Shown here in pieces: positions 23,731-35,840 of a stretch of 64,000 nucleotides of DNA. The DNA is from Fratercula arctica (Eukaryota > Chordata > Aves > Charadriiformes > Alcidae). Numbering within the stretch: position 1 is the stretch's first letter; each line of letters opens with the position of its first letter. The notes beneath the pieces are model-generated. The model was not told where the DNA came from and did not search any database. It saw only the letters and a list, made by a program, of their open reading frames with translations. The translations under genes and the position numbers were made by a program. Location: positions 32,979,589-33,043,588 of the forward strand of contig CANTUZ010000011.1 of the NCBI GenBank assembly GCA_947846985.1, written 5' to 3'.

Positions 23731-25544
23731 TCTGTAATTTAAAGTTACGATTTTGTGTTTTAAATCTAGTTTTGTTTTGTTTTTTTTACTTGTTGAAATC
23801 AGTCAGAATTAAGGCAGATGCTTGCTTTTTGCTCACATGTATTTTTTGCCAGGGAGAAGAATTTCAGAAAGCTTGGGAATAATCAAACACAGTTGGTAGG
23901 CATTAGCTTTTGAAAATTTGGCATTTTCCAAACTCTTTGGAATGACTTCTCAGAATTAGCATGGCCTGAAACCACAGTTGTAGTTTATTTTCACTTTGTG
24001 AGGACTGATGTTTTTGATCATACATAGAAGCTTAGTGGGTTTATAACACAAAGAGATGCTTCTGATTTATTGAATAAATGGGAATTCTGTGGAGTTTCAA
24101 ACTCTGGAACACACCTGATAAGGTTTAAGAAGTTTTCTATCAAAGTTTAGCTAGTTATGTGTAGAGGAATCTGCAGGGGAAAGGGCTTAAAATGCCTGCG
24201 TTCTTAAAGTAGTTGTACTTGTTGATAAATTCTATTGCGAGGCTTGTGAACAGCACAGTATAGATTGTTGTACCATATTTCCTTTTTTCAACCAGTTTCT
24301 GTAAATGTAAGTTTATTACTTTCAAATTTTTAATAACCAGAACATACTAGATTTTACATGCATAGCTAATTTATTCATAGCTTTATAATAGCTTGAATTT
24401 ATGTGAATTACATGCTAACATAATTAGTCATCATTTTAGCTTTGCTGACAGAGATACGATAAATTATTCATGTTAATCTGAAGACCCAGTATGTTTTCAG
24501 ATACAGAACAATAAAAATATGAATCTTGGTTAGTCTTGCAAAACTTCAACCAACCTTTTAAAATTAGAAGCAGGATATAGATGCTAATTCTATTGTGTAC
24601 TTCTGACAGTATTTGAAGATTTTTGATAGAGACTGAAGGTAAAACTTGTTGAACTGATTTAGCTGGAGAGATTTTGAAATTATGATATTTTAGTAAGTAG
24701 CCTGAGGCTTGCTCCTTGAATTTTTGTGAAGGACAAGTGAAATAAATACAGAAACGTTCTTAAAAGTATTAGGGTATGTTAAATTCCATAACTTACAAAG
24801 GAGATTACATCATATATTTGAGAGTAAATGGTTTTTTTTAATAACTCCAAGTTATCACTTTCACTAGAGTAACAACACAGCATGGGTGGTCATTTAGAAA
24901 ACAGGTATCCCAAAAAAGATATCTCATTATCAGGGTGTCCTGCTTCCAGATACAAAAAAAGGATTAATGCAATTATTATATAACTGATAACAAAATGTAC
25001 ACTCCTAGTTAAAATTACGTTGCTAATTAGATTAGCCACTTGGTCTGAAAGAAGATAGGTACTTTCTTTCCCCCTAGGCAGGATAAATGTGTTACTCTTA
25101 TTCTGCATATATTTCTAATTTCTCACATTTGACACCTTTCATTACTTCTGCAGTTGTAAAACTGTTCAAAGTCATCTTATATCAATAACTTCATTGCTCG
25201 TTCAATTAATAAGTATAAAACATCAGGCATGGAGAAAGACTTTTTTCACTGTTGATCTTCTGTTCTAGAGCTTGCACATATCCACATTTGGTCAAAATCG
25301 GGATAGATGATTCCTTATATTCTTTTCAGTCAGGACTTTATTGGCAGGCTTTCACCATGAGCTCAGTACAGTTGATAATCCTTTCCTAAATCTTGACACT
25401 AACATTTAGATGTTTTGCTTTATTTCAAATTGGTAGACCAAAATATTTCACTTGCTGTTCTGACCCTGATGTGCTATTATTCTCTTATTCTTTCAAAAAG
25501 GGATCAAAGCAAAAACAAAGGTAAAATAATTTAACTTATTGGAA

Positions 25545-25732
25545 CACTGTATCAACAGGTTGCCCAGAGAGGTGGTGGAGGCCCCATCCGTGGAGACACT
25601 CAAGGCCAGGCTGGATGAGGCTCTGAGCAACCTGATCTAGTTAAAGATGTCCCTGCTTACTGCAGGAGGGTTGGACTAGATGGCCTTTAAAGGTCCCTTC
25701 CAACCCAACACATTCTATGATTCTATGATCAA
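25545..25732 (+). mobile_element. CR1 LINE 3' end, sense
   Basis: Begins near GTTGCCCAGAGAGGTGGTGG, the last codons of CR1 ORF2, then GTTGGACTAGATGGCC-type 3' UTR, and ends in the diagnostic ATTCTATGATTCTATGAT repeat. A short, fairly well kept copy. Confidence 0.92.
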
Positions 25733-28449
25733 CCTGTTTCTTAAAGGGAGAGTATAGTGGGAGTCTAATGGCGTAGACCTTGATGAGAATGGTTTTGGAA
25801 CATCCTGCAGGAAATTGAAGGATGGGGTTAGAAGAGTTACCAGTTTTTCACTGTAAAGATAGACTGGAATCCTAATTTTAGATAAAACTGTTACATTCTT
25901 CTGAATGCTTAGTGACAAGTAAATTGAGGTCTGAAAAGAAGGAATACTTAGTCACAGATTATGATAATCCAAGTAACATACTTAGTTTCAAACTAGAAAG
26001 GAGATGGTTTGAGTCAGGTTCGGGCCAGGTAACTTACAGAGGTCCTGAATTCAGGTTCTTGACTCAGCTATAAAAAAAAAAAAGAACATTTTCAGAATAA
26101 GTTTACAATTGGACTTCTTTTAAAATATCCTACATCTGGGTGAGGTCTGATTGTCCTAATTAATGCCTTAAACCAGTATTTTCCAGTCTGCATCCTTCTG
26201 GTGATGTGATAAGTCTTCAGGTCGTATTTGGCAACAGTTTGTGTCTGCAGACAGGGAGGAGTCAATGTGGGAAGGCAGAACAAGCATGAAAGCCGAGGAG
26301 GACTGCTGAATAGGTGATGAAGAATGGTAGGGGAAGCGGAGATCATTTCGGCAAGGAGGGGAGAGTGGAGGGAAGAGGCCTCTTCTCTTTCCATGCATCA
26401 GTCTCCTTTTGGCTGATCACTTTGGGCCTGATAATGGACAGGTTATCCAGCATTACCATTTATTTAAAGACCAGGAAACCAGAATGATGAACAAAAATAC
26501 ATTTCTCAGACTTTTTACAGAAATAGCATATTGCTTTCCTCTCAGACCAGAGCATACTCATCAATCTGCCAAACTCAAATTAGATACAATTTGTACAGTG
26601 AAGTCAACAGCTGTCACAAAAAGGAATGTTTCCTTCCTCAGGCTGTTGTATCCTCCGAGGCTGATGTTACAGGATTTGTCTTGCAGTTGTAGTGTCTGCA
26701 AATGAGCAGCTAGTGTAATTGCTTTTTTTGCATATGCAGTTACAGGCAGTCTTAATTTAGTATAGCACAATACCTTTAGCTTAGTAGGCTGATGAAACAT
26801 TGTGTCCAGTCTGTACACTTCCCCCTTCTTCCGCTAATCACTGCAGTCCAACATAAAGAATGTTATTTTTCTGTTGCCATATTTCTGCATAATTTTCAAA
26901 ATGTCCTGAAAGGAATTCTTTTAACCAGTATCACTTTATCTTTGTTTAGCTATATCTTTGCTCTGTTGGAACTGATGGGAGAGATACTTTGTTTTGTTAA
27001 GTTTTAACTTGCTAGGTAGCGAGTCTACTTTAATCTACCATACAATATGCTATTAAATAATAGAATAAAACTTATCATGGTGTTAGATGACGTCCTGGTG
27101 ATACTACAGAATAAATTACTGTCTTCTAAGACTTTAGAGAGAGGAAAAGTACTAAAAAAAAAAAAATCATGTGTATTTCGGTTGGTGAATTAATTTAAGT
27201 AACGTGGATCAAACTGAATACAGCGTGTGTTTCGTTGGTAGAGTTTGTTATTCAGGATTTTCATATGCTGAATAAAGGTAAGGCATGATCCAGTGTTAGC
27301 AAGAAGACTTAGTTTTGTCTTTTTAAAGGGCAGACTTCTTAGCAATTCTTAGTAATTAGAATAAATGATTTAGATGTGAGAAATATGGCTGTACTTAAGA
27401 GAACTGTTACATATAGCAGGTGTGAACATAACCTTTTCTTTGTCTTTGTAAACTTGAAAGGACAGATTGTCTCTTTAGAATAGATAAATTAATGGAAAGA
27501 AAAGCGAAGTGGAAAGAATAACAACCAATAAACTAAAGAAAAGAGCCAACGGAATTAGTTGCAGGCATAAATAACTGCATTATAAGGGTAATTTGTTTAG
27601 ATTCTTGAAAAGAAGTAGGCACTAAACTTTCCATGTATTAATACTCATTAGACTACTTTGTACTGAAGAAATTAAAAACTATTTTCTAGAATTACCGTTC
27701 GGTTTGGCACACTGAGCCATGCTTCAGAGGAACACACCACTACGCCTTAAAATGGAATTTACTAAATACGTGAAAATAAGAGAAAGATGAGCTCATTTCA
27801 AAACCAAGAATGTTAAAATATTGATAGAAGTTTCTAGAATATGTTATGAATATTAATGACCACTTCCAGAATGATTTTTTTTTTTGAAACATGTGAAGTT
27901 CTAAGAGTAATGAAACTTTCACAACAAATTACTCTCGATCTGTGAAAATACCAGGTCATTCTTTCAGTTGCAGAATTGATTGCATATATGTCAATATCTT
28001 GTAGGGAGAGCTCAGGAGTCACCAGTTCTTTGTAATTGTTCATATTCAGAAAGTCTTTCTAGTCTGGCAACCATATTTGATTATTCTCTTTTTGCATCTG
28101 CCACCAGCATTACTGACTTTTTATGTATACTATTTAAGGGGACTTTTTTGGGGTTTCTTCCTTAATTCTTTCCAGAAAAACATTATCACAAAATTCCAGT
28201 ATATAAAAATAAAGCTGGTTCTTCACAACTTGTTCTCTAGGTCTAGGTGACATATCAGTCTTCCTGATCTCTTACTTTGTGGAGATTTGATTGATTTTCA
28301 ACATAACTGAGTCTGTTTTTATGAGATCAGAACAAAATGCTCAGGATTTCAGATGATTGGGCAGCCAGTTCAATAGCGTAGTATCTTCTACAAGATGAAT
28401 TTATAAGTAGCACATCAAATAAAACATATATGAAGTACAGACTGCTCCT

Positions 28450-28560
28450 GAATAAGGAAACTTAATCTGTAAGCATGGCAATCAGCTGACCGTTGCTATT
28501 CCTTTGGGTTTCCTATCTTTAAAATGGAGATGATGATACTATCTAATGTTTCTGAGGCAC
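28450..28560 (+). mobile_element. MIR-like SINE fragment
   Basis: TTTCCTATCTTTAAAATGGA followed by GATGATGATACTATCTAATG resembles the MIR segment 'tttcctcatctgtaaaatggggataataatagtacctacc'. It is ancient and diverged; recognised by pattern only. Confidence 0.5.
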
Positions 28561-30374
28561 ATACTTTTAATGGAGAAAATGTCACTACAACTGCTAAGTA
28601 CTCATATACCAACATACTAGTAGTTAATCTTTACCAGAGGATTCTATCTGGATTTTCACCAGGATACAAAGAGATTTCCATTATAATAGATTACACGGGA
28701 GTTGTTCTTTGCTTGGCAACATCAATGAAATACCTGCTTTCATGTTTGGTAAGCTTTTACTTTAAGTCATTTATGAGAGAAACACTTCCATTTTAAGCAT
28801 AAGTGAGCCTGACAAATGAAGCATTCCTTCAACAGTCCAACATAACTTTTTTTAAGTTCATTTTAAGCCTTGAATTGAACATTAACAAATGGTTATAAAT
28901 TATTATACATACAGAAGCAAAGTGAATAGGTAATCTGAGAAGATGAGTTTATCTGTACTCTTTGGTAGTTGCTACCATTTACTTGCAATCTCACTATAGT
29001 TACCATTGTGAGGAGAATAGTCAATCAAAGTTGAAGATATAAAATAAAATTGAAAATTGAATTGGAAGGTTATTTTACTTTCAAATGGTTTGCAAATGTA
29101 GATGTTAAGTGTGAAATGAATGCAGTTAATGACCATAGCTGGGCAAGTCATGCACCTGCTGATCACAGGAATATTATTATAAATGAGGTTGATTTTTCCT
29201 GTTGACTACCTCATTTTTCTCAACATGGTCTCATTACTTTTCTATCACATGTCTGACCCTTAGATATAAATACTCAAGCACAGAGATAATAAAAATACAT
29301 TAACTCCTATACAGATTTTTTTTAATGCATCTTTGAAAATCAAGATGTGTGCTGCAGATGTTTCTTGGGTTTGTAGGTTTAACATAGGTAGTGCCTTTTG
29401 ATAACAGGAAAAAAATGATTGAGTTTCACAGCAAGTACTCTTGAGTCATTTTACAAGTGAGAGTTCTAATGTTCTAACTTGCATTGGCTGAATTACTTCA
29501 GAAAAGAGTTTCATCAGACCCTTGTTTTATTTTTATTTTCCAAGAAGCAGTGTAACTGAAAAGTCTGAAAGTTACACCAACTCTCAAATAATTATCTTTC
29601 TTCTCCCAGAAATAAATTATTTTACAGAATTTTAGGACCGTCTTCATTCTCCAGTTGTGCCCGTTCTTTAAATGTTTCACATACTTTTGCCTGTAGAATA
29701 TAAATATTTTTTTTACTTTAAATTTATTTACTGAAATAAATTTTAAGATTCTTTAGGTGTGATTATAACTATATATCTAAGGTTTGCTGCTTCTTTACAG
29801 TATACATACCATCACAAAACCATCTTATTTTAGACTTATATGACAGTCTGATATAAATGTGTGTATTTTTATTTAAATGAATGTGTTTAGTGTTGCACTT
29901 TAGGATGTAACTGACCTGTACATTTACTAATGGCCTTTTTATTCCTAAGGTACCTAATATTTTTCAGGATGGAGAAAGATGAAACTATTCATATAAAAAT
30001 AAATAATAAAACTTAAACATATTGAACTAATATTATGTTGTAGCATCATTTAAAGGAACATTCTCAATTGAGAATTATGCAGTTTGAGTTTCAGCAAGAA
30101 TAGTATTTTTATTTGTGTTTCAGCCATCACATTACCGCAACTTCGTGGTTCCTCAGCACAGTTGCTCAGCTCTACACAACCAGGAGAACTAGGGCAGTTT
30201 CATGCAACCACTACTCCAATTCTTTGAAGTTCTTTGGTGCCTCAATTTCTTAGCACTTCTGAACATAAAGATTTAGAATAGAGTGGAGAGTTTCTGAGAA
30301 CTACATCCATAGGTTTTTCTTCAAAGGGCTTATGAGAAGTGATGGATGGAACTAAGCCTTGATCTGGGGCACAG

Positions 30375-30460
30375 GCTTAGCTATGCAGCAAACTTGCTGA
30401 TGATCTTGGGTTAATTATTTCACATCTTGCTTAAACTTTTTACAAAGTAAGATCAAGCCC
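30375..30460 (+). mobile_element. Possible MIR-like SINE fragment
   Basis: GATCTTGGGTTAATTATTTC resembles the MIR core 'gaccttgggcaagtcacttaacctctctgagcc', with similar purine/pyrimidine order after it. Weak. Confidence 0.35.
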
Positions 30461-31410
30461 AGGTCTTATAATGAAATAACTTTTCAAGGACTTGATGGTA
30501 TTATTCATCCATACATAAATATATGTGCAGCTCATACTGATATCTACTATGTGAAATGATAGCAGTGCTGACGATGTAATGTTCTTCTCCCCAGCACAGT
30601 ACTGAAATTTCTGCCTTTGAAGTGATGTGATTTATGAGAGGAACTGTCAGTCTTTCAAAAGGAAACAGCTGGTAGACTCTTCCACTTTGTTTTGATTTGC
30701 CCAGACACATTATGAGGATGAATAGATTAAAGGTCAGATTGTCTGCAAGGGAGAGGAAGAATCAACAAGTTCTGGAAAGCTGATAGACTTTGTTTGCTTT
30801 ACATGATGGTCTTAATGACTATGGGGAAACAAGAAGGTGCTCCTGTGATTTTATCGCCTGTACTAGTAGAACCTTTTGACGTTTACGTACTTGCAGTATT
30901 TTTTATACTGTCCTTGGTTGAACTTGTGAATTGCCAAAAATAGCTGAAAAATATAACTTCCTCCGGAGTTAATGCCCTCCTAAATTAACCTAAGGAATCC
31001 TAAGAACATTTCAGGGTGTTTATCTGAAAATTTTAGGTGACAACATTTCATTAGTTAAGCTACAAGTAGTCCTTACTAATGAAAAAGTATTTTCAGTAAT
31101 AATAATAAAAAAAATAGTCTACAGGGCAATCTCACATTTTTAAAGTAAACCCTAGCATTTAAATGTAATGATTATGAGTAATTATTTTTAATAACACTAA
31201 GTAGTGACAAAGTTGTTTATTGTAATTATTTGTCATCTTCTCAGAGGGGCTGCTAATTACAGAGAAACACCCATCTGTTAGAAATAGGCTTGTTCAAAAA
31301 TAATAGGTAAATTTATCATTATTTCCCCATACAGATTGGAGCCTGTAAAGTAATTTCTGTTCTCCGGTCTAAGGTAGGACTGCTGGGGGATATCAGAGTT
31401 GTGCTGCTGT

Positions 31411-31978
31411 TGTGGTTTAACCCCAGTAGGCAGCTGAGCCCCACACAGCCGCTCTCTCACTCTCTCCACAGTGGGATGGGGGAGAGAATCGCCAGCGTAG
31501 AAGTGCAAAAACTTGCGCATTGAGATAAAGACAGTTCACTAGGTAAAGCAAAAGCTGCACATGCAACCAAAGCTAAATAAGGCATTTGCTGCTGTTCAAC
31601 CAGCTCCAGGAATGCAGGGCTGCTTCATGCATAATGGTTACTTGGGAAGACAAACAACATAACTCTAAAATTCCCCCCTTCCTCCTTCTTCCCCCAGCTT
31701 TTATTGCTGAGCGTAATGTCATATGGCATGGAATATCCCTTCGGTCAGTTGGGATTGGCTGTCCTGACTGTCTCCCCTCCCAACTTCTTGTGCGCTCCCA
31801 AAATACTTGCTGGTAGGGTGGTGTGAGAAGCAGAAAAGGCCTTGATGCTGTGTAAGCAGTGGCCAGCAATAACGAGAACACCCCTGTTGTCGACACTGTT
31901 TTCATCACAGATCTAAAACATAGCACTATACAAGCTGCTCTGAAGAAATTTAACTCTATCCCAGACAAAACCAGCACA
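31411..31978 (-). mobile_element. Second solo LTR, antisense, avian ERV-type
   Basis: Runs from TGTGGTTTAACCCC at 31411 to CCAGCACA at 31978. On the minus strand it carries the avian LTR pattern with TGGGATAGAGTTAAAT near its start, ATTCCATGCCATATGACATT in the middle and CTCTCCCCCATCCCACTGTG before the end. Flanks are GCTGT (31406-31410) and GCTGC (31979-31983), a 4-of-5 match to a 5-bp target duplication. No internal retroviral genes are present. The 134-codon minus-strand frame inside it is not a gene. Confidence 0.82.
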
Positions 31979-32666
31979 GCTGCTCACAAGACTTGAAGGA
32001 AACAGAACACAAAAATGAGCCTCTTCGTCAGTTTAAAGGAAGCCTAATCTTTGCCATCGTGGCTGTGGTCTGAATCTATTAGAAGTGTTCACTTTCAGTG
32101 TCACTGTGAGATGACCTGAATAGTGAGCAATAAAATTCTGCATTACAATTCACATTTGAAGGTATGTGCTCAGGAAGTAAAACAGACAGACAGTGTCTTG
32201 TGTCTATCTTTAAGCCAACAGTCTGTATAAAATGACAGAGGCATTTTTAGGAAAAGAAAGCAAATAATGTTTTTCTAGTTGGCAGGTGACAGTGCATCCC
32301 AAGATAACACAAGCTTAAGGGGCAGAAACAAGTGTGATTATTAAAGGCTACTGGGTTCTCAGTTTGTACAAATTGAATTCTTTCATAGTCTGAAGGGCTA
32401 TGGAAATCTAGCGAAGAGTATAGGCTGCTGAAATAAAATTAGCATGTAAAGTGATTTTATATATGCGGGAATATAGCCACCAAGCTTGTATTTGAGGATG
32501 AAATCTCATTACTCATCCTGTAAAGGAAGTAATTCTTAAATTCCATATTTGCTATGACTGTCATAAAGGTTCTGCATATGAATAGTTTTTTTGTGATTGC
32601 CCAAAGATACTGGATTATGGAATTGACAAAGATCTGTTCCATTCTCTCCTGCTTTTTCTTTTATAG

Positions 32667-32781
32667 GGTAACTGATTTAGGAAATATTAAAAGAAGATTG
32701 TATTTATCAACGGTCCACAAGGAGTTGTCTGTAACCCCTCTGCATGCAAAAATTCCTCTGTTTACGATCAAACGCAAAATA
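32667..32781 (+). CDS. CFAP20DC: CFAP20DC exon 6: residues 93-131
   Basis: The acceptor is TTTTATAG (AG at 32665-32666) and the donor is ATA|GTAGGT. It completes Leu93 and encodes [20 protein letters not shown] then [18 protein letters not shown], phase 2 to 0. This is one of the most conserved segments of the family. Confidence 0.96.
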
Positions 32782-35683
32782 GTAGGTACCTTGGGAATAT
32801 TCCTTGAACTGCAGTTGAGCACACTTTTTTTATCAGAAATGTTTTATGTAAGTTTATAGACCTATTGGAATTACTGTTTTGTTTAGAATTCAGTTCCTGA
32901 CGATTCAAGATACATGTTTATGTCCCCTCTACTGGATGCTATCAGAACCACTTAATACTACTACTCTTCTACCCTTCTTCTAACATTAGGAGTTCATTCC
33001 TATTTTCCAAGATTAATGCTGTTTGTGATGTGGTTATCTCTCACTTCTGCTGTTTATTCAGCCTTTGTAAAGTTCTCTGTGTCTTTGATACTTCTTCGTT
33101 ATAGTGCTCCTGTTCATTTGTGCCTTCTCCTGTAGTGACCTTTTATTACGTTCACTGGAGCTGCAGGTAGACTGTAGCTGATGGTTACTTTCATGTGCTT
33201 CAGGCTCTTCCAGATTCTGGTGTATATTAAACAATGTATATGTCAAACTGATGAAAGTAAAACAATAGCCATCAGCTTCTCCCTGTTCCCCTCTCCCATG
33301 TCCAGCCACAACGTATGGTAATAGCTGTCAGGATACAAAATCTGATAGTTACCATGTAACATTGTAAAGACTGAAGTCTGAAATACTGCTTTAGAAAATG
33401 ATTTGGAGATGAGAACAGTTAGATTTCAAATATATTAGAATATAAGTGTGCACCAAGAGAACTAGATAACACTTAGTGTACTAAGCAGCTGTGGATTTAA
33501 GGCTAAACATGAGAGAGAATACTTTACAAAATCCTCTGAGGTTATGATTTCTTTTAAGATAATTTAGGTGAAGACATCTGTGATAATTTTAAATTTCAGG
33601 AATTTTCTGCTTTGTGGGAAGAATTGGTTGGGCTTTTTTCAAATGAATATGCATCAGATCATACCCCTGAAGTTGCCATTAATTCAAGATCCACGAAAAT
33701 GAAATTATTTTTCTTCAGTATAATTTCAGTTAGTTGGTCTTGGTGTTAGGCTAGCATAAATGTTTCAGGATTAAAGTATGTATTAACGTACACCAAGATA
33801 AACTCAATCAGAATATGAACTTCAGTTACGTGTTTTAATTTAGATAATAAAACATCAATCAAAGATCTGTCTAAATGCTCTGATCAATTATAACATCAAA
33901 ATATTTTAATAACTTTAATGCTTGACCAACCTTAAAGATTACGTCTATATTTCTTAGTATCATGTCTGTCTTTTAAATGGTTATCTGTCCTTTTATTGTT
34001 GCTTTCACTTAAAGGAGGGAGTATACTTCTTTCAGTGATAAGATAGATCTTTTACATGGCTCTGATACTTATTGTATACACAGGCTGACCATTTTTATCA
34101 CTATGATTGATTGTGAATAAGGATATAATATGTTGTTTGTTCCACCAGTAGAACATAGTTTACATTCTCATGTGCTAGTTTCCTGTATTTTATTCTTACA
34201 AATGATGCTATTTTTCAACCTCAGCAATAGAAATATCAGTTATAATTAAATATTGCATTTTCCATTCCATTGCTTGATGTCTTCAAAACAAGTATTACTT
34301 TCCTTCCAAAATTTCAGACTTAGAAGCTGAATAGTAATATATGCACCTAATTTTTTTCTCAAAAATATCTACTGTTTGACATTTAGAAACTACCACTTTT
34401 GCCCTGACTTTATAAGGAAATGAGTTCTGTACAATCACTATGTGTTAGTATTCTTCTCCCTTAATAAAACTTCAACCCACTGGTCAACTAAATTTTACAT
34501 GTGAGTAATCATATCAAATATGCTACAGTTCTGCAAATTTCATGAAAATGGTTGCATTTCTCCTTGAGGCCATCTCTGTTTATTTCCTGGCTTTAGAATA
34601 TTCGTTAGCATCAGCTCATCCTTCAATAGATATCCAAATTGATGAGGAGAAGAATTGTTAGGAACACCAGAACTATGAGCATACATGTTTTTAAACATCA
34701 GAGACTCTAAATGGAAAACGTAAAGCCACAAAAAACATATTTTGTTAGTTGTTCTGCTTGTCATGCTACTTGTTTTATATGAAACAACTTTTTTTTTTTT
34801 TCTAGAAGGATAATGGAATTATAATATGGTCCACATGCAAAATAGGTACCTGTAGCTGCTTGTTTCTGTATTATAAAGAACAGCAATGTACAAGTGTTGA
34901 ATTAAGTGGAAAAAATTTGAAACAGAATTTAAAGAGCTACTAGAATAGTGTAGGAGAGTGTGGCACATTGATGTTAGTGTTCTAACAATGTTTCCTGGAA
35001 CAAATGGAATAATCGTCTAATGAGAATTAAAACATGTATTTAAGTAGGATCTTTAGCAACCCAGACAGTTGTCATTATCTGATTTGTCTTTTGGAAGTGC
35101 TTTATCAGGAGTGGATAACATTTATTATAAACAAGAAGTAGTTTTAAGATGTTACAATACACTGGGGTCTTATCCATACTAGAAATTTACCTGATAATTT
35201 TCAGTGTGGAAGGGGTGCAGGCTTTGAAGAGGTCCTTTTTTTGTGAATCTCAGAAAGAAATCATCAAAGAATCTCCAGCTATAGCCTTTGGAGCACTTAA
35301 GCTGCAGGAACTTTAACTTAGGAAGTAATATTGAATAACTTTTTTTTTTTTTTTCCCCTCAGAAGACCTTAAATAAATGTACTTTCTCACAAGCTAGTTA
35401 CTTAGAAATAGCTGCAAAATATATTGTGGATATGCTAGGTAACAGAGCTCACTTGGGCTGGCAGTCAGTAGGTCATATGTACTGATTTGTTTGTATAAAT
35501 AATTGTTCTAAGTGCAAATACAGCAATATCTTTTTTATTATCAAAATGTTATACATTGTGAATCACAGCCTGTGAGAATCGAATACTCCACAGAGACTTC
35601 ATTTATAGAAAACTATACACTAATACTCTTCTACAATGATTAGCGTTTGGGTTTTATTAAAGAGTATTGTTTCTCTTTTCTAG
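32782..35683 (+). other. Intron 6
   Basis: AT-rich, with T-runs at about 34,788 and 35,340. No recognised repeat family or extra exon. Confidence 0.7.
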
Positions 35684-35840
35684 TGGTGCAATATGTGTAT
35701 TGACTTGGTAGCATTCACCAGTGAAATATTCAGAGGAGCTGTCTTCCAGTCTTTGGATGGAATTATTATTTCAGCTAACTGTAAACTGAGAAAGATCTTC
35801 ACTTTAAAATCCAAGCCTCAAGATACAGCTGAGGAAGATG
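35684..35840 (+). CDS. CFAP20DC: CFAP20DC exon 7: residues 132-183
   Basis: The acceptor is TTTTCTAG. It encodes [20 protein letters not shown], then [20 protein letters not shown], then [12 protein letters not shown] plus one base, phase 0 to 1. The donor is GATG|GTGTGT, weaker than the others, but phase and homology support it. This closes the CFAP20 domain. Confidence 0.95.

Larger units (their letters stand above)
20004..32666 (+). other. Intron 5 (12.7 kb, the longest coding intron)
   Basis: Holds the antisense CR1 at 22,995-23,730, the sense CR1 tail at 25,545-25,732, MIR-like traces at 28,450-28,560 and 30,375-30,460, and the antisense solo LTR at 31,411-31,978. A small repeat cluster lies at 22,698-22,769. 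No extra exon of the gene is supported. Confidence 0.75.

Noticed and set aside
31573..31977. 134-codon minus-strand open frame
   Set aside because: Lies wholly inside the solo LTR; LTR sequence, not a protein gene.
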